Below are positions 37,021-47,044 of a stretch of 64,000 nucleotides of DNA, piece by piece; positions within the stretch are counted from its first letter, which is position 1; each line of letters begins with the position of its first letter. The notes beneath the pieces are model-generated. The model was not told where the DNA came from. It saw nothing but the letters and a program-made list of their open reading frames with translations, and searched no databases. A program made the position numbers and the translations under genes. This DNA is from Microvirga sp. Mcv34 (GTDB lineage: Bacteria; Pseudomonadota; Alphaproteobacteria; Rhizobiales; Beijerinckiaceae). The stretch lies in contig NZ_JALJRK010000004.1 in the NCBI RefSeq assembly GCF_024519725.1, positions 41,473-105,472 on the forward strand, read 5' to 3'.

Positions 37021-37104
37021 ACGAAGGTTGTATGACGATCTTGATTGACTGTGATCGGTTTGGTGCGCAGTCTAGGGCAGTAACTTGCGTGTGTCTGAAA
37101 GGTA

Positions 37105-37131
37105 TTCGATCCTTCCGATCATTGTCGATCA
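37105..37131. promoter_or_regulatory. Candidate RhaR operator boxes (rhaR side)
   Basis: Three TCGATC-like boxes lie nine to ten bases apart: TTCGATCC (37105-37112), TCCGATCA (37114-37121) and GTCGATCA (37124-37131). They lie 17 bases before rhaR and share the core of the boxes on the rhaD side, which suggests RhaR represses its own operon as well as rhaDI. Confidence 0.6.
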
Positions 37132-37147
37132 GCCCTGTTGAGGAACC

Positions 37148-37960
37148 ATGCACGAACGTGAAAGGCACCGGATCATCCTGAGCGCCGTCCAGGAGAAGCC
37201 GGTCGCGACCGTCCAGGATCTCGTGGAACTGACCTCCGCGTCTGAGGCCACGATCCGGCGCGATATCGCGGCCCTGCATGTTCAGGGGCGCCTGCGCCGG
37301 GTTCGCGGCGGGGCGGAGGCTCTTCATCCGGCCCAGATCGGCAGCCTCGCGGCCAAGCCGTTCCGGGTGTCCGAGGGCGAGAACCTCGCCAAGAAGCGGG
37401 CCATCGCCCGCGAGGCTGTGGCGTTGTGCACGGAGGGGGACGCCATCATCATCAATGGCGGCACCACGACGTTCCAGATGGTGCATTACCTGACGGCCCG
37501 CCGGCTGCAGGTGTTCACGAACTCGTTCGCCATCGCCGAGCATCTCGTGAAGCATTCGAAGAACCAGGTAATGCTGCCGGGCGGCTCGATCTACCGCGAC
37601 CAGAGCATCATTCTCTCGCCCTTCGAGAACGACGTGACCCGCAATTTCTATGCGCGCCGGATGTTCATGGGCGCCCAGGGAGTCGGCGCCCTCGGCGTCA
37701 TGGAGCAGGACGCCCTGATCATCCAGGCGGAGCAGAAGCTGATCAATCAGGCCGACGAGCTGGTGCTGATGGTGGATTCCACCAAGTTCCAGCGCCGCTC
37801 CAGCCTCATTCTCTGCCCGCTCGACCGAGTCTCGACGCTGATCACCGACGACGCCATCTCGGATTCAGCCAGGACCATGATCGAGAATGCCGGAATTAAG
37901 CTGATCGTCGCCGGAACGACGGCGGCGGATCGGGCTGAGGAATCCTCATCGGCGGCCTGA
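37148..37960 (+). CDS. rhaR: DeoR family transcriptional regulator of rhamnose genes
   Basis: A 270-residue protein. The N-terminal winged helix-turn-helix (VQDLVELTSASEATIRRDIAALHVQGRLRRVRGGAEAL) is the DeoR type. The C-terminal sugar-sensing domain has NGGTTTFQMVHYL, LPGGSIYRDQ and VDSTKF. In the Rhizobium rhamnose locus this position holds RhaR. It heads the rhaRSTPQUK run and faces rhaDI, with operator-like repeats between. Confidence 0.92.
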   Translation: MHERERHRIILSAVQEKPVATVQDLVELTSASEATIRRDIAALHVQGRLRRVRGGAEALHPAQIGSLAAKPFRVSEGENLAKKRAIAREAVALCTEGDAIIINGGTTTFQMVHYLTARRLQVFTNSFAIAEHLVKHSKNQVMLPGGSIYRDQSIILSPFENDVTRNFYARRMFMGAQGVGALGVMEQDALIIQAEQKLINQADELVLMVDSTKFQRRSSLILCPLDRVSTLITDDAISDSARTMIENAGIKLIVAGTTAADRAEESSSAA

Positions 37961-37995
37961 GAGCCGGCGAGGGGTGTTTGAGAGGGAGGAAGAAC

Positions 37996-38991
37996 ATGAA
38001 AGCGATTGCAAAGCTTGCTCTCGGTACGGCCTTGGGTCTGGCGCTCCTCGCCGGATCGGCGAGCGCTCAGACCGTGAAGATCGGTCTCGTGGCGAAGTCG
38101 CTCGGCAACGGCTTCTTCGAAGCGGCCAACAAGGGCGCCCAAGAAGCCGCAAAGGAAATCGGCGGCGTCGAGGTGATCTATACCGGTCCGACCACCACCA
38201 CGGCCGAAGGGCAGATCGAGGTCATCAATGCGCTCATCGCCCAGCGCGTGGATGCGATCGCGATCTCGGCGAACGATCCCGACGCCGTCGTGCCCGCGCT
38301 GAAGCGGGCCGCGCAACGCGGCATCAAGGTGATCTCCTGGGATTCCGCCGTCGGCAAGGACGGGCGCATCGTGCATCTCAATCCCTCGTCGAACGAGCTG
38401 ATCGGCAACATGTGCCTGAAGCTCGCGGCGGACCACCTGCCGGACGGCAAGGGCGATTTCGCTATCCTGTCCGCGACCTCCACCTCGACCAACCAGAACA
38501 CCTGGATCGCCGAGATGAAGAAGCAGCTCCCGAAATATCCCGGGCTGAACCTCGTCACGACCGTCTATGGCGACGACCTCGCCGACAAGAGCTATCGCGA
38601 GGCCCAGGGCCTGCTCAAATCCCACCCGAACGTGAAGGTGATCGTGGCTCCGACGACGGTCGGCGTGCTCGCCGCCTCGCAGGTGGTGAAGGATGCCGGC
38701 AAGATCGGGCAGGTCTATGTGACGGGCCTCGGGCTTCCCTCCGAGATGGCGGGCGCTGTCCATTCCGGCGCGACGAAGGAATTCGCTATCTGGAACCCGA
38801 TCGATCTCGGCTATTCCGCCACGCAGATCGCCTATCGTCTCGTGAAGGGCGAGACCGACGGCAAGCCCGGGGCCGAGATCAATGCCGGCCGCATGGGCAA
38901 GATCAAGATCGGCGACAATGGCGAGGCCGCCATGGCCGATCCCTTCGTCTACGACAAGAACAACGTGGACGCGTTCGCCAAGATCTTCTGA
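37996..38991 (+). CDS. rhaS: Rhamnose ABC transporter periplasmic binding protein
   Basis: A 331-residue protein with a signal peptide (MKAIAKLALGTALGLALLAG, cleavage near ASA). Its mature domain is of the LacI-like sugar-binding type (VKIGLVAKSLGNGFFEAANKGAQEA, ISANDPDAVVPALKRAAQRGIKVI). ATG 37996, with AGGAAG ahead, was preferred over TTG 37978. It is the binding component of the rhamnose importer. Confidence 0.93.
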   Translation: MKAIAKLALGTALGLALLAGSASAQTVKIGLVAKSLGNGFFEAANKGAQEAAKEIGGVEVIYTGPTTTTAEGQIEVINALIAQRVDAIAISANDPDAVVPALKRAAQRGIKVISWDSAVGKDGRIVHLNPSSNELIGNMCLKLAADHLPDGKGDFAILSATSTSTNQNTWIAEMKKQLPKYPGLNLVTTVYGDDLADKSYREAQGLLKSHPNVKVIVAPTTVGVLAASQVVKDAGKIGQVYVTGLGLPSEMAGAVHSGATKEFAIWNPIDLGYSATQIAYRLVKGETDGKPGAEINAGRMGKIKIGDNGEAAMADPFVYDKNNVDAFAKIF

Positions 38992-39067
38992 TCTCGCAAA
39001 GCCACCCGGAGAGAGGGCGCGGACCGCCGCGCCCTCCTTGCACTCATCGGCACCTGGCAGGATTCCC

Positions 39068-40585
39068 ATGTCCGTGGTTCACGCGATCCCCGAGGCTCCC
39101 GCTCCGCTGCTGGAGATGCGCGGCATCTCCAAGTCGTTCCCCGGAGTCAAAGCGCTCGATCAGGTGGACGTCGCGCTCTATCCCGGCACCGTGACGGCGC
39201 TGATCGGGGAGAACGGCGCGGGCAAGTCGACGCTTGTCAAGATCCTGACCGGCATCTATCGGCCGGACGGCGGCGAGATCGTCGTCGATGGCGCTCCCGT
39301 GCATTTCGCCGATGCCGAGGCGGCGATCCGCAGCGGCATCACGGCGATCCACCAGGAAACCGTGCTGTTCGACGAACTCTCCGTGGCCGAGAACATCTTT
39401 CTCGGTCACGCGCCGCGAAACCGGCTTGGCCTCGTCAACTGGGCCGCCATGAATGCGCGCGCCGCGGCCCTGCTCACCTCCATTGATGCGCCGATCAGTC
39501 CGTACACCCGGCTGAAGGACCTCTCGATCGCGCACCGGCATCTCGTCGCCATCGCGCGCGCGCTGTCCGTCGAGGCCCGCGTGGTCATCATGGACGAGCC
39601 GACCGCCGCGCTCTCCTACAAGGAGGTCGAGGATCTGTTCCGGATCATCGAGCGGCTGAAGCGGCAGGGCAAGGCGATCCTCTTCATCAGCCATAAGTTC
39701 GAGGAGGTCTACCAGATCGCCGAACGCTTCGTGGTGTTCCGAGACGGCCGCTCGATCGGATCCGGCCTTCTGTCGCAGACCGGACAGGACGAGATCGTCC
39801 GCATGATGGTCGGGCGCTCGGTCGATCACGTCTTCCCGAAGGTCGATGTGGCCATCGGGAGCACCGTCCTGAAGGTCTCCGGCTACGCACATCCGACGGA
39901 GTTTGACGGCATCTCCTTCGAGCTGCGGCGCGGCGAAATTCTGGGTCTCTACGGGCTCGTCGGCGCCGGGCGATCGGAATTCTGCCAGGCCCTGTTCGGC
40001 ATCACCCGCCCCAGCGCTGGAACCGTCGAGCTCGAAGGCCGCCGGATCGACATCCGCTCCCCGGCGGACGCGATTGCTGCGGGCATCGTCTACGTACCGG
40101 AAGAGCGCGGCCGTCACGGCGCCGTGCTGCAGATGCCGATCTTCCAGAACATCTCCATGGCGACGTTGGGCCGGACCACACGGGCCGGCTTCCTGCGGCA
40201 GGCGGAGGAATTCGCCCTGGCGCGGCGATACGCGGAGCGGCTCGACCTTCGCGCGGCGGCGCTCTCGGTTCCCGTCGGCACGCTATCGGGCGGCAATCAG
40301 CAGAAGGTGGTGATCGGTAAGTGGCTCGCCACGCGGCCGAAGGTCATTATCCTGGATGAGCCGACGAAGGGCGTCGACATCGGCTCGAAGGCGGCCGTGC
40401 ATGCCTTCATGAGCGAGCTCGCGGGCGAAGGGTTGAGCGTGATCATGGTGTCGTCCGAACTGCCTGAGATCCTCGGCATGTCCGACCGCGTCATGGTGAT
40501 GCGCGAGGGCCGGATGGCCGGTTTGTGGGAGCGCGACCGTCTCGATGCCGAAACGCTTGTGCGGGCCGCGACGGGCAATGCCTGA
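39068..40585 (+). CDS. rhaT: Rhamnose ABC transporter ATP-binding protein (tandem domains)
   Basis: A 505-residue protein with two ATPase halves, as in RbsA/MglA. The first has Walker A GENGAGKST and Walker B VIMDEPTAAL. The second has the usual degenerate P-loop GLVGAGRSE, signature LSGGNQQK and Walker B IILDEPTKGVD. ATG 39068 matches the family N-terminus. It powers uptake together with RhaP and RhaQ. Confidence 0.95.
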   Translation: MSVVHAIPEAPAPLLEMRGISKSFPGVKALDQVDVALYPGTVTALIGENGAGKSTLVKILTGIYRPDGGEIVVDGAPVHFADAEAAIRSGITAIHQETVLFDELSVAENIFLGHAPRNRLGLVNWAAMNARAAALLTSIDAPISPYTRLKDLSIAHRHLVAIARALSVEARVVIMDEPTAALSYKEVEDLFRIIERLKRQGKAILFISHKFEEVYQIAERFVVFRDGRSIGSGLLSQTGQDEIVRMMVGRSVDHVFPKVDVAIGSTVLKVSGYAHPTEFDGISFELRRGEILGLYGLVGAGRSEFCQALFGITRPSAGTVELEGRRIDIRSPADAIAAGIVYVPEERGRHGAVLQMPIFQNISMATLGRTTRAGFLRQAEEFALARRYAERLDLRAAALSVPVGTLSGGNQQKVVIGKWLATRPKVIILDEPTKGVDIGSKAAVHAFMSELAGEGLSVIMVSSELPEILGMSDRVMVMREGRMAGLWERDRLDAETLVRAATGNA

Positions 40586-40615
40586 TCGGGCAGGACAGGG
40601 AAGCTGGGATCCACG

Positions 40616-41635
40616 ATGAGCCGAATCCTGAAATACCGTGAACTCCTGCTGGTGGGGATCATCGTCGTGCTGGTTGCGATCTTCTCGTCGCGCGCCCCGG
40701 GCTTCGCCTCGCCGGAGAGCCTCGCCAACATCTTCAACGATACGTCCATCCTGATGATCCTGGCGCTCGGCCAGATGGCCGTGATCCTCACTAAATCCAT
40801 CGACCTGTCGGTTGCGGCTAACCTATCCTTCACCGGCATGGCCATCGCCATGATGAACGCCGCCTATCCGCAGCTGCCGCTGCCTCTTCTCATCGTCATG
40901 GCCATGGGCATCGGGGCGCTGCTCGGCGCCATCAACGGCCTCATGGTCTGGAAGATCGGCATTCCGTCCATCGTGGCGACGCTCGGCACGCTCACGATCT
41001 ATCGCGGCATGGCCTTCGTGCTCTCGGGAGGAGCCTGGGTCAACCAGACCCAGATGACCGCGACCTTTCTCAACACCCCGCGCATCGTCGTCCTCGGCCT
41101 GCCGCTGCTCGGCTGGGCGGCCATCCTGGTGATCGCGCTCATCGCGATAGCCTTCACGCGCACGGTCTTCGGCCGCGCCCTCTACGCGGCGGGCGGCAAT
41201 CCGACGGCGGCGCTTTACGCGGGGATCGATGTCGGGCGCACGCGCTTCTTCGCCTTCGTGCTGTCGGGCACGCTCGCGGGACTCTGCGGCTATCTCTGGG
41301 TATCCCGCTACGCGGTCGCCTATGTGGACATCGCGGCCGGATTCGAGCTCGACACGGTCGCAGCCTGCGTGATCGGTGGCATCTCGACGCTCGGCGGCAT
41401 CGGGTCCGTGGGAGGTGCAGTCCTCGGTGCCCTGTTCCTCGGGGTGATCAAGAACGCCCTACCGGTGATCAACGTCTCACCCTTCTGGCAGATGGCGATC
41501 TCCGGCTTCGTGATCATCGTGGCGGTCCTCTTCAATGCGCGGCAGGAGAAGCGGAAGGGCCGCCTCATCCTTCGCGACGCCGCGAAGAGCAGGCCGCCTC
41601 TGGCCGAAGTGCCGGTCGAAGGAGCCGCCGCATGA
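40616..41635 (+). CDS. rhaP: Rhamnose ABC transporter permease RhaP
   Basis: A 339-residue RbsC-type permease with eight or more helices. The family loops ALGQMAVILTKSIDLSVAANLSFTGM, IPSIVATLGTLTIYRGMAFVLSGG and GRALYAAGGNPTAALYAGI are present. It overlaps rhaQ by four bases (ATGA), showing translational coupling. Confidence 0.94.
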   Translation: MSRILKYRELLLVGIIVVLVAIFSSRAPGFASPESLANIFNDTSILMILALGQMAVILTKSIDLSVAANLSFTGMAIAMMNAAYPQLPLPLLIVMAMGIGALLGAINGLMVWKIGIPSIVATLGTLTIYRGMAFVLSGGAWVNQTQMTATFLNTPRIVVLGLPLLGWAAILVIALIAIAFTRTVFGRALYAAGGNPTAALYAGIDVGRTRFFAFVLSGTLAGLCGYLWVSRYAVAYVDIAAGFELDTVAACVIGGISTLGGIGSVGGAVLGALFLGVIKNALPVINVSPFWQMAISGFVIIVAVLFNARQEKRKGRLILRDAAKSRPPLAEVPVEGAAA

Positions 41636-42678
41636 GCACGCTCACTCTGGAGAAGCAGCCGCCGCGGCGCATCCCCGACAAGCTCTCGACGCCGGCCGGT
41701 CGCATTCTCGGCAGCTGGGAAGCCCTGCTCGCGGCGGTGGCCATCGCGATCTTCATCGCGAATTCGTTCGCATCGCCGCACTTCCTCGATCCGTGGAACC
41801 TCTCAGACGCCACCTATAACTTCACCGAGAAGGCGATGATCGCTTTCGCGATGACGCTCCTGATCATCTCCGGCGAGATCGATCTGTCCGTCGCGGCCAT
41901 CATCGCCTTGGCGTCGACCGCCATGGGGGCGGCCGTACAGGCCGGTTTCCAGACGCCGGCTCTCGTGGGCATTGGACTCGGCGTGGGACTGCTCTGCGGA
42001 GCCTTCAACGGTTTCCTGGTGGCGCGTATCGGGCTTCCGTCCATCGTTGTAACCATCGGCACCATGAGCCTGTTTCGCGGCATCGCCCAGATCGCGCTCG
42101 GCGACCAGGCCTATGGCGGCTACCCTGCGAATTTCGCCTGGTTCGGCCAGGGCTACATGGCCGACTTTTCCTGGTGGCCGACGCTGCCCGGTTTCGACGT
42201 CGTCACTTTCGAGATGGTCGCCTTCGTGATGCTCGCCCTCGTCTTCGGAGTGCTGCTTCACTGGACCGCTTTCGGGCGACGGATCTATGCCATCGGCAAT
42301 AACGCCTTCGCCGCGCAGTTCTCCGGCATCCCGGTGCAGCGTACGAAGTTCATGCTCTTCCTGCTGACGGGCCTCATGAGCGGGTTCGCGGCCGTCTGCC
42401 TCACATCGCGCCTGGGCTCGACCCGTCACACCATCGCGGCGGGATGGGAGCTCGAGGTGGTCACCATGGCGGTGCTCGGCGGGGTAAGCATCCTCGGCGG
42501 CTCGGGGACCATCCCGGGCGTGGTGCTGGCCGCCATCGTCATGGGCCTCGTCACCTTCGGCCTCGGCCTCCTCAACGTCCCCGGTATCGTCATGTCGATC
42601 TTCATCGGCCTGCTGCTGATCCTCGTGATCGCGCTGCCGATCGTCATCCGCCGCTTCCGCTCAAAGGCCATCATATGA
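41632..42678 (+). CDS. rhaQ: Rhamnose ABC transporter permease RhaQ
   Basis: A 348-residue RbsC-type permease and the partner of RhaP. It shares [29 protein letters not shown] elements (here [20 protein letters not shown]), [17 protein letters not shown], and [19 protein letters not shown]. Two different permease subunits are usual in this transporter. It overlaps rhaU by four bases. Confidence 0.94.
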   Translation: MSTLTLEKQPPRRIPDKLSTPAGRILGSWEALLAAVAIAIFIANSFASPHFLDPWNLSDATYNFTEKAMIAFAMTLLIISGEIDLSVAAIIALASTAMGAAVQAGFQTPALVGIGLGVGLLCGAFNGFLVARIGLPSIVVTIGTMSLFRGIAQIALGDQAYGGYPANFAWFGQGYMADFSWWPTLPGFDVVTFEMVAFVMLALVFGVLLHWTAFGRRIYAIGNNAFAAQFSGIPVQRTKFMLFLLTGLMSGFAAVCLTSRLGSTRHTIAAGWELEVVTMAVLGGVSILGGSGTIPGVVLAAIVMGLVTFGLGLLNVPGIVMSIFIGLLLILVIALPIVIRRFRSKAII

Positions 42679-42998
42679 TCGGAAAAGAGAAATACGCCTT
42701 CAAGATGCAGCTCAATCCTGGCATGGAGGACGAGTATCGCCGCCGCCATGACGAGATCTGGCCGGAGCTGGTGGAGCTTCTGAAGGAGGCCGGAATCGAG
42801 GATTACTCGATCCATCTCGACCGTGAGACCGGCATTCTCTTCGGCGTTCTGTGGCGGCGCGTGGATCACCGCATGGCGGATCTGCCGAGCCATCCGGTCA
42901 TGAAGCGGTGGTGGGCCCACATGGCCGATATCATGGCGACGAAGCCCGACAATTCCCCAGTCGACACGCCCCTCGTCACCATCTTCCACATGGCATGA
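42675..42998 (+). CDS. rhaU: L-rhamnose mutarotase
   Basis: A 107-residue protein that interconverts alpha- and beta-L-rhamnose. The signature [27 protein letters not shown] includes the active-site His, and [18 protein letters not shown] and [15 protein letters not shown] complete the fold (also known as RhaM). It starts inside the rhaQ stop (ATGA) and ends five bases before rhaK. Confidence 0.95.
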   Translation: MIGKEKYAFKMQLNPGMEDEYRRRHDEIWPELVELLKEAGIEDYSIHLDRETGILFGVLWRRVDHRMADLPSHPVMKRWWAHMADIMATKPDNSPVDTPLVTIFHMA

Positions 42999-43002
42999 AC
43001 CG

Positions 43003-44370
43003 ATGAACGTCGCAGTGCTCGATGTCGGCAAGACCAACGTCAAGGCCGTCATCGTCGATGCCGAGGCGAGGCGCGAGATCGCCGCCCTCACGCGACCCAA
43101 CCGGGTGCTGACCAATGGGCCTTATCCGCATTTCGACGTGGATGGGATCTTCGCGTTCTTCCTGCAAGCCCTGAAGGAGCTGCACGCGGAACATGGGTTC
43201 GACGCGATTTCGATCACTGCTCATGGCGCCAGCGGGGCGCTTCTGGGCGCCGATGGTCTCGCCCTTCCGGTCCTCGATTACGAGTTCCGCTATCCGGCGG
43301 AGATCGACGCGGCCTATGACGTGATCCGGCCGGATTTCTCGGAGACCTTCTCGCCGCGGTTGCCCGGCGGGCTCAATCTCGGGGCGCAACTGCATTATCA
43401 GAAAACAGCGTTTCCTGAAGCCTTCCACAGGATGCAGGCTTTCGTTACCTACCCGCAATATTGGGGCTGGCGACTGACGGGAGTGGCTGCAACCGAAGTC
43501 ACATCTCTCGGCTGCCACACCGATCTCTGGAGACCGAAGGAAGGGCGCTTCTCGTCGCTCGTCGACAGGCTCGACATCGCCGACAGGCTCGCTCCGGTGC
43601 GAAAGCCCTCGGACCGTCTGGGGCCTGTGACGGAAGAAGTCTGTGCGAGGATCGGACTTGCGCGGCCCGTGCCCGTCTATTGCGGCATTCACGACTCGAA
43701 CGCGTCGCTTCTGCCGCATCTGGGCCTGCATGAGGCGCCGTTCGCGGTCGTCTCGACGGGAACATGGGTCGTGATCTTCGCCGTCGGCGGCGACCTCGAT
43801 CATCTCGATCCGGCGCGGGACACGCTCGCCAATGTGGATGCCCTCGGCCGCGCGGTGCCCTCCGCGCGCTTCATGGGCGGGCGTGAATTCGAAATCCTGA
43901 CAAAAGGGCAGGGCATGGCGACGCCGGAGGCGATCCGCCACGTATTGGAACGGCGCATTCTCCTGACACCGAGCGTCGTGCCCGGATGCGGGCCGTTCCC
44001 TGACGCCGCCCATCGTCTCGTCAACAGGTCCGGTGCCCTCACTGAAGATGACGCCTATGTTGCGGCTTCTCTCTACACGGCCTTGATGACGCAAGTCTGT
44101 CTGGATCTCACCCGCGCGGCAGGGCCGATCATCGTGGAGGGACCCTTCGCGCGCAACGCCCTTTATGCGGAGGCCCTGTCGAGCGCCACGGGCCGGCAGG
44201 TCATCGCCGTTGCCAGCTCCACCGGCACGAGCGTCGGCGCGGCGCTGCTCGCGCTGACATCATCAAGCGCCGTATCTCATCAGCAGTGGCAGGGAATTCC
44301 GTCCCGTCAATTGCCGAAAGACTTTCGGCTTTATCGTGCCGAGTGGAACGATCATTTGCAGATAGGCTGA
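43003..44370 (+). CDS. rhaK: Rhamnulokinase-type sugar kinase RhaK
   Basis: A 455-residue FGGY-family kinase that phosphorylates rhamnulose. The N-terminal VLDVGKTNVKAVIVDAEAR phosphate loop is typical of the rhizobial RhaK. ISITAHGASGALL, GIHDSNASLLPHLG, VSTGTWVVIFAVGG and the C-terminal SSTGTSVGAALLAL follow. In Rhizobium, RhaK is also needed for rhamnose transport. It is the last gene of the operon. Confidence 0.93.
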   Translation: MNVAVLDVGKTNVKAVIVDAEARREIAALTRPNRVLTNGPYPHFDVDGIFAFFLQALKELHAEHGFDAISITAHGASGALLGADGLALPVLDYEFRYPAEIDAAYDVIRPDFSETFSPRLPGGLNLGAQLHYQKTAFPEAFHRMQAFVTYPQYWGWRLTGVAATEVTSLGCHTDLWRPKEGRFSSLVDRLDIADRLAPVRKPSDRLGPVTEEVCARIGLARPVPVYCGIHDSNASLLPHLGLHEAPFAVVSTGTWVVIFAVGGDLDHLDPARDTLANVDALGRAVPSARFMGGREFEILTKGQGMATPEAIRHVLERRILLTPSVVPGCGPFPDAAHRLVNRSGALTEDDAYVAASLYTALMTQVCLDLTRAAGPIIVEGPFARNALYAEALSSATGRQVIAVASSTGTSVGAALLALTSSSAVSHQQWQGIPSRQLPKDFRLYRAEWNDHLQIG

Positions 44371-44551
44371 GCGTAACCGCCTGGCATTGTCAGAGTTCGC
44401 ATTGGTATATCGTTTATAAAGGCAGGTAGTAATACGTTATCGCATGGACGGGTGATCCGCTATTGCTCTTCACTTGCCACATTGCAGCCGCACTGCGACG
44501 CTTAGCTGAGTTACATTCACTTGTAGAGTTGCAGAGCAAAACAGGTTGCCA

Positions 44552-44716
44552 ATGAAGTTGGAACGAAAGAACCTATCACTTCCCGTCGAAACGAACACGA
44601 TCCTGTCGGAGCTCGAGCGGACGATGGTTGCATCGATCGCTCTGATGAAGCGGCTGCGGCGCGAAAGAAGACGCTCGGTGCGCGTGGAACGCACGGCCGA
44701 AGAGCAGAGTGCCTGA
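44552..44716 (+). CDS. Possible small basic protein (54 aa)
   Basis: A 54-codon ORF (MKLERKNLSLPVETN...) that is Arg-, Glu- and Leu-rich, with an amphipathic pattern SELERTMVASIALMKRLRRERRR that could form one long helix or coiled coil. The ribosome site is weak (ACAGG). It lies alone between rhaK and the converging methyltransferase gene. No family is recognised, and the coding status is uncertain. Confidence 0.4.
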   Translation: MKLERKNLSLPVETNTILSELERTMVASIALMKRLRRERRRSVRVERTAEEQSA

Positions 44717-44803
44717 ACGCGGCCATTTCCGTTTCCCGGCACATGACGGCCGGTGAACTTGAGCATCGGCCCAAGCGCAACCCGGAGGCTTGGGCCAGCT
44801 GCT

Positions 44804-45583
44804 TCAATTTGATCCGCGCTGGGCGACGAAGAATAGCCGCGGGAAGCGCAGCAGGACCTTTCCATCGGGCTGGACCGGATAAGCATCTGCGATGGCCGCT
44901 TCGTACCGGTGCAGAAAGCCGGAGCGCTCCTCCGGCGTAAGCGGGTCGATATAGGGTTTCAGGCCCGTGCTCTTGAACCATTCGACGATGGAAGCGGCTC
45001 CATCGAGGGGATGCACGTACGTCGTCTGCCAGAGATCGACCGAGCAGCCTGCCTGCCGCAGCCAAGCGTAATAATCTTCGAAGGATCCCAGCCTTTCCCT
45101 TGCCGCCGCCGCTGCGGCGAGCTTTTCCGCCCATGGGCCGTCCTGCGCGACCTTGGCCATGAGACGATGGGATGGCTCGTTCAGATTGTTCGGCATCTGA
45201 ACGGCGAGACATCCGCCGTCCTTCAGCAAAGAAACGAGACGCCTGAGAAGGGCGGAATGGCCGGGAAGCCATTGCAGGACGGCATTGGCGAAGATCAGGT
45301 CGAAGCGCTCGCTCGTCTCCCATCGCGCAACGTCCACCTCCTCGAAGCGCAGCCCCGGCAGGTGCGCCTTCGCCTTGGCGAGCATGTCCGGCGAACTGTC
45401 GAGCCCGACGACCTGCGCCGCAGGATAGCGTCGGGCGATCAGCTCCGTGCTGTTCCCGGGCCCGCATCCGAGATCGACACAACTCGCCGGCGCGTCCAGG
45501 GGCACCCGCTTGAGCAGGTCGAGCGAGGGGCGCGTGCGCTCATCCTCGAATTTCAGGTATTGTCCCGCATCCCAATCGACCAA
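44804..45583 (-). CDS. tam: Trans-aconitate 2-methyltransferase
   Basis: A 259-residue SAM-dependent methyltransferase. The start [21 protein letters not shown] and motif [16 protein letters not shown] are those of Tam, which methylates trans-aconitate, an inhibitor of aconitase. [34 protein letters not shown] and [13 protein letters not shown] also fit. It is a single gene, converging on the region downstream of rhaK. Confidence 0.94.
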   Translation of the reverse strand: MVDWDAGQYLKFEDERTRPSLDLLKRVPLDAPASCVDLGCGPGNSTELIARRYPAAQVVGLDSSPDMLAKAKAHLPGLRFEEVDVARWETSERFDLIFANAVLQWLPGHSALLRRLVSLLKDGGCLAVQMPNNLNEPSHRLMAKVAQDGPWAEKLAAAAAARERLGSFEDYYAWLRQAGCSVDLWQTTYVHPLDGAASIVEWFKSTGLKPYIDPLTPEERSGFLHRYEAAIADAYPVQPDGKVLLRFPRLFFVAQRGSN

Positions 45584-45815
45584 CGGACTGGCTCCAAGTT
45601 CTTGTTATGCCCTGCGGACATCCGCCCCCCTCCGCAACGGCGGCAAAACTTAAGGGATCGTATGGTCCTGCAAGACCTTATTGGCGAAAACCGACGCGAC
45701 AGCCATAATGTTTCGGCGTATACTTGCAAAGATAGGTTGCGGTTCTGCGTGACCCTGGACGATCCGCGCAAGGCCGTGATCTCGACTGCCAAGGTTCATC
45801 CCTGGAGGAGCGATT

Positions 45816-46640
45816 ATGGCCAATTTTCATATTGTCGCCGGCGCAAGTGAAGCTCCGGCGCATCCGGTTGTCAGAAAGATTACACCTGCCGATTTGAAGG
45901 AAGCCCTGGCAAAGGGGTTCGATGATTTCTGGGCCATGCCGTCGCATCTGGTGTTCCTGGGACTGATCTATCCCGTCGTAGGCGTCTGCCTCGCGGCGCT
46001 CACCTTCAGCAACGATGCGCTGCCGCTTCTCTATCCCTTGGCCTCCGGCTTCGCGCTGATCGGCCCGATTGCCGGCATCGGTCTTTACGAGATCAGTCGG
46101 AGGCGCGAACTCGGTCTGACGACTTCCTGGCAGGATGCCTTCAACGTTCTCAAATCACCGTCGATTCCGTCCATCATCGCGCTCGGTGTCCTCCTGCTGG
46201 TCATCTTCCTGACCTGGCTGACGACGGCGCGGCTTCTTTACCAATCGATCTTCGGCTATGCGGTGCCCGATACCTATGCGGGGCTGATCAATCAGGTTCT
46301 CACCACATCGGAGGGCATGCGGTTGATCCTCTGGGGCAACATCCTCGGCTTCGTCTTCGCCGTGGCAGTGCTGAGCATCAGCGTCATTTCGTTTCCGCTT
46401 CTCCTCGACCGGGACGTAGGCGCGGCGGTCGCCGTCTATACCTCCGTCAAGGCCGTGGCGATGAACCCGCTCACCATGGCTCTTTGGGGCCTCATCGTCG
46501 CCGCGGCTCTCCTCGTCGGCTCGATCCCGCTCTTCGTGGGCCTCGCCATCGTGATGCCGGTTCTGGGCCACGCGACATGGCATCTTTATCGCCGGGTCGT
46601 GGAGCCTCCGCATCCCGACGACGCTCATCCGATCCGATAA
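45816..46640 (+). CDS. DUF2189 family membrane protein
   Basis: A 274-residue protein of about six helices with the DUF2189 opening (RKITPADLKEALAKGFDDFWAMPSHLVFLG) and SGFALIGPIAGIGLYEISRRRELG. The family is widespread in alphaproteobacteria and has no assigned function. GGAGGAG precedes the ATG. It converges on the second oxidase operon, with a hairpin between them. The 230 bases upstream (45584-45815) show no gene. Confidence 0.9.
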   Translation: MANFHIVAGASEAPAHPVVRKITPADLKEALAKGFDDFWAMPSHLVFLGLIYPVVGVCLAALTFSNDALPLLYPLASGFALIGPIAGIGLYEISRRRELGLTTSWQDAFNVLKSPSIPSIIALGVLLLVIFLTWLTTARLLYQSIFGYAVPDTYAGLINQVLTTSEGMRLILWGNILGFVFAVAVLSISVISFPLLLDRDVGAAVAVYTSVKAVAMNPLTMALWGLIVAAALLVGSIPLFVGLAIVMPVLGHATWHLYRRVVEPPHPDDAHPIR

Positions 46641-46663
46641 ATTGCATGTGACAGGATGATGCT

Positions 46664-46690
46664 AAGGCGGCTCGTTCAGCGGGCCGCCTT
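46664..46690. terminator. Bidirectional terminator-like hairpin
   Basis: AAGGCGGC (46664-46671) and GCCGCCTT (46683-46690) form an eight-base stem between two converging genes. The T run is minimal on either strand. The position supports a shared terminator, but strength is uncertain. Confidence 0.5.
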
Positions 46691-46698
46691 CCTGCCGT

Positions 46699-47034
46699 TC
46701 AGGGACCGGGTCCGAAGAAGATCGTCCGGGACAGCAGCGTGTAATCCGCCTCCAGGGTCATGATCGCGACGAACACGAGCACGGCGCTGATCGGCACCAG
46801 GATGGCATAGACCAGAGACAGGCGCTCCCAAGCCATGTGCATGAAGATCGCCACGATGAGGCCCGCCTTCAGCAGCATGAAGAGTACGATCAGGGCATAG
46901 CGGAGTAGTCCCTGAACCTGGAAGAAATCGACGAAGTAGGAGCAGGCGCTCAGGATGAAGAGCCACGCCCAGACGACCAGATAGAGCTTGATCGGGTGCT
47001 GTTGTCCCTGTGCGTGCGCGGTTGCCTGTGCCAT
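46699..47034 (-). CDS. Cytochrome c oxidase subunit IV (CyoD-like)
   Basis: A 111-residue protein with three helices: IKLYLVVWAWLFILSACSYFVDF, ALIVLFMLLKAGLIVAIFMHMAWE and VYAILVPISAVLVFVAIMTL. FMHMAWE is a hallmark of the prokaryotic subunit IV family (haem-copper oxidases). ATG 47034 was chosen; the longer open frame only reads into subunit III. It is the last gene of the coxB-A-C-C'-D run. Confidence 0.88.
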   Translation of the reverse strand: MAQATAHAQGQQHPIKLYLVVWAWLFILSACSYFVDFFQVQGLLRYALIVLFMLLKAGLIVAIFMHMAWERLSLVYAILVPISAVLVFVAIMTLEADYTLLSRTIFFGPGP

Positions 47035-47044
47035 GGCGCGTCCC

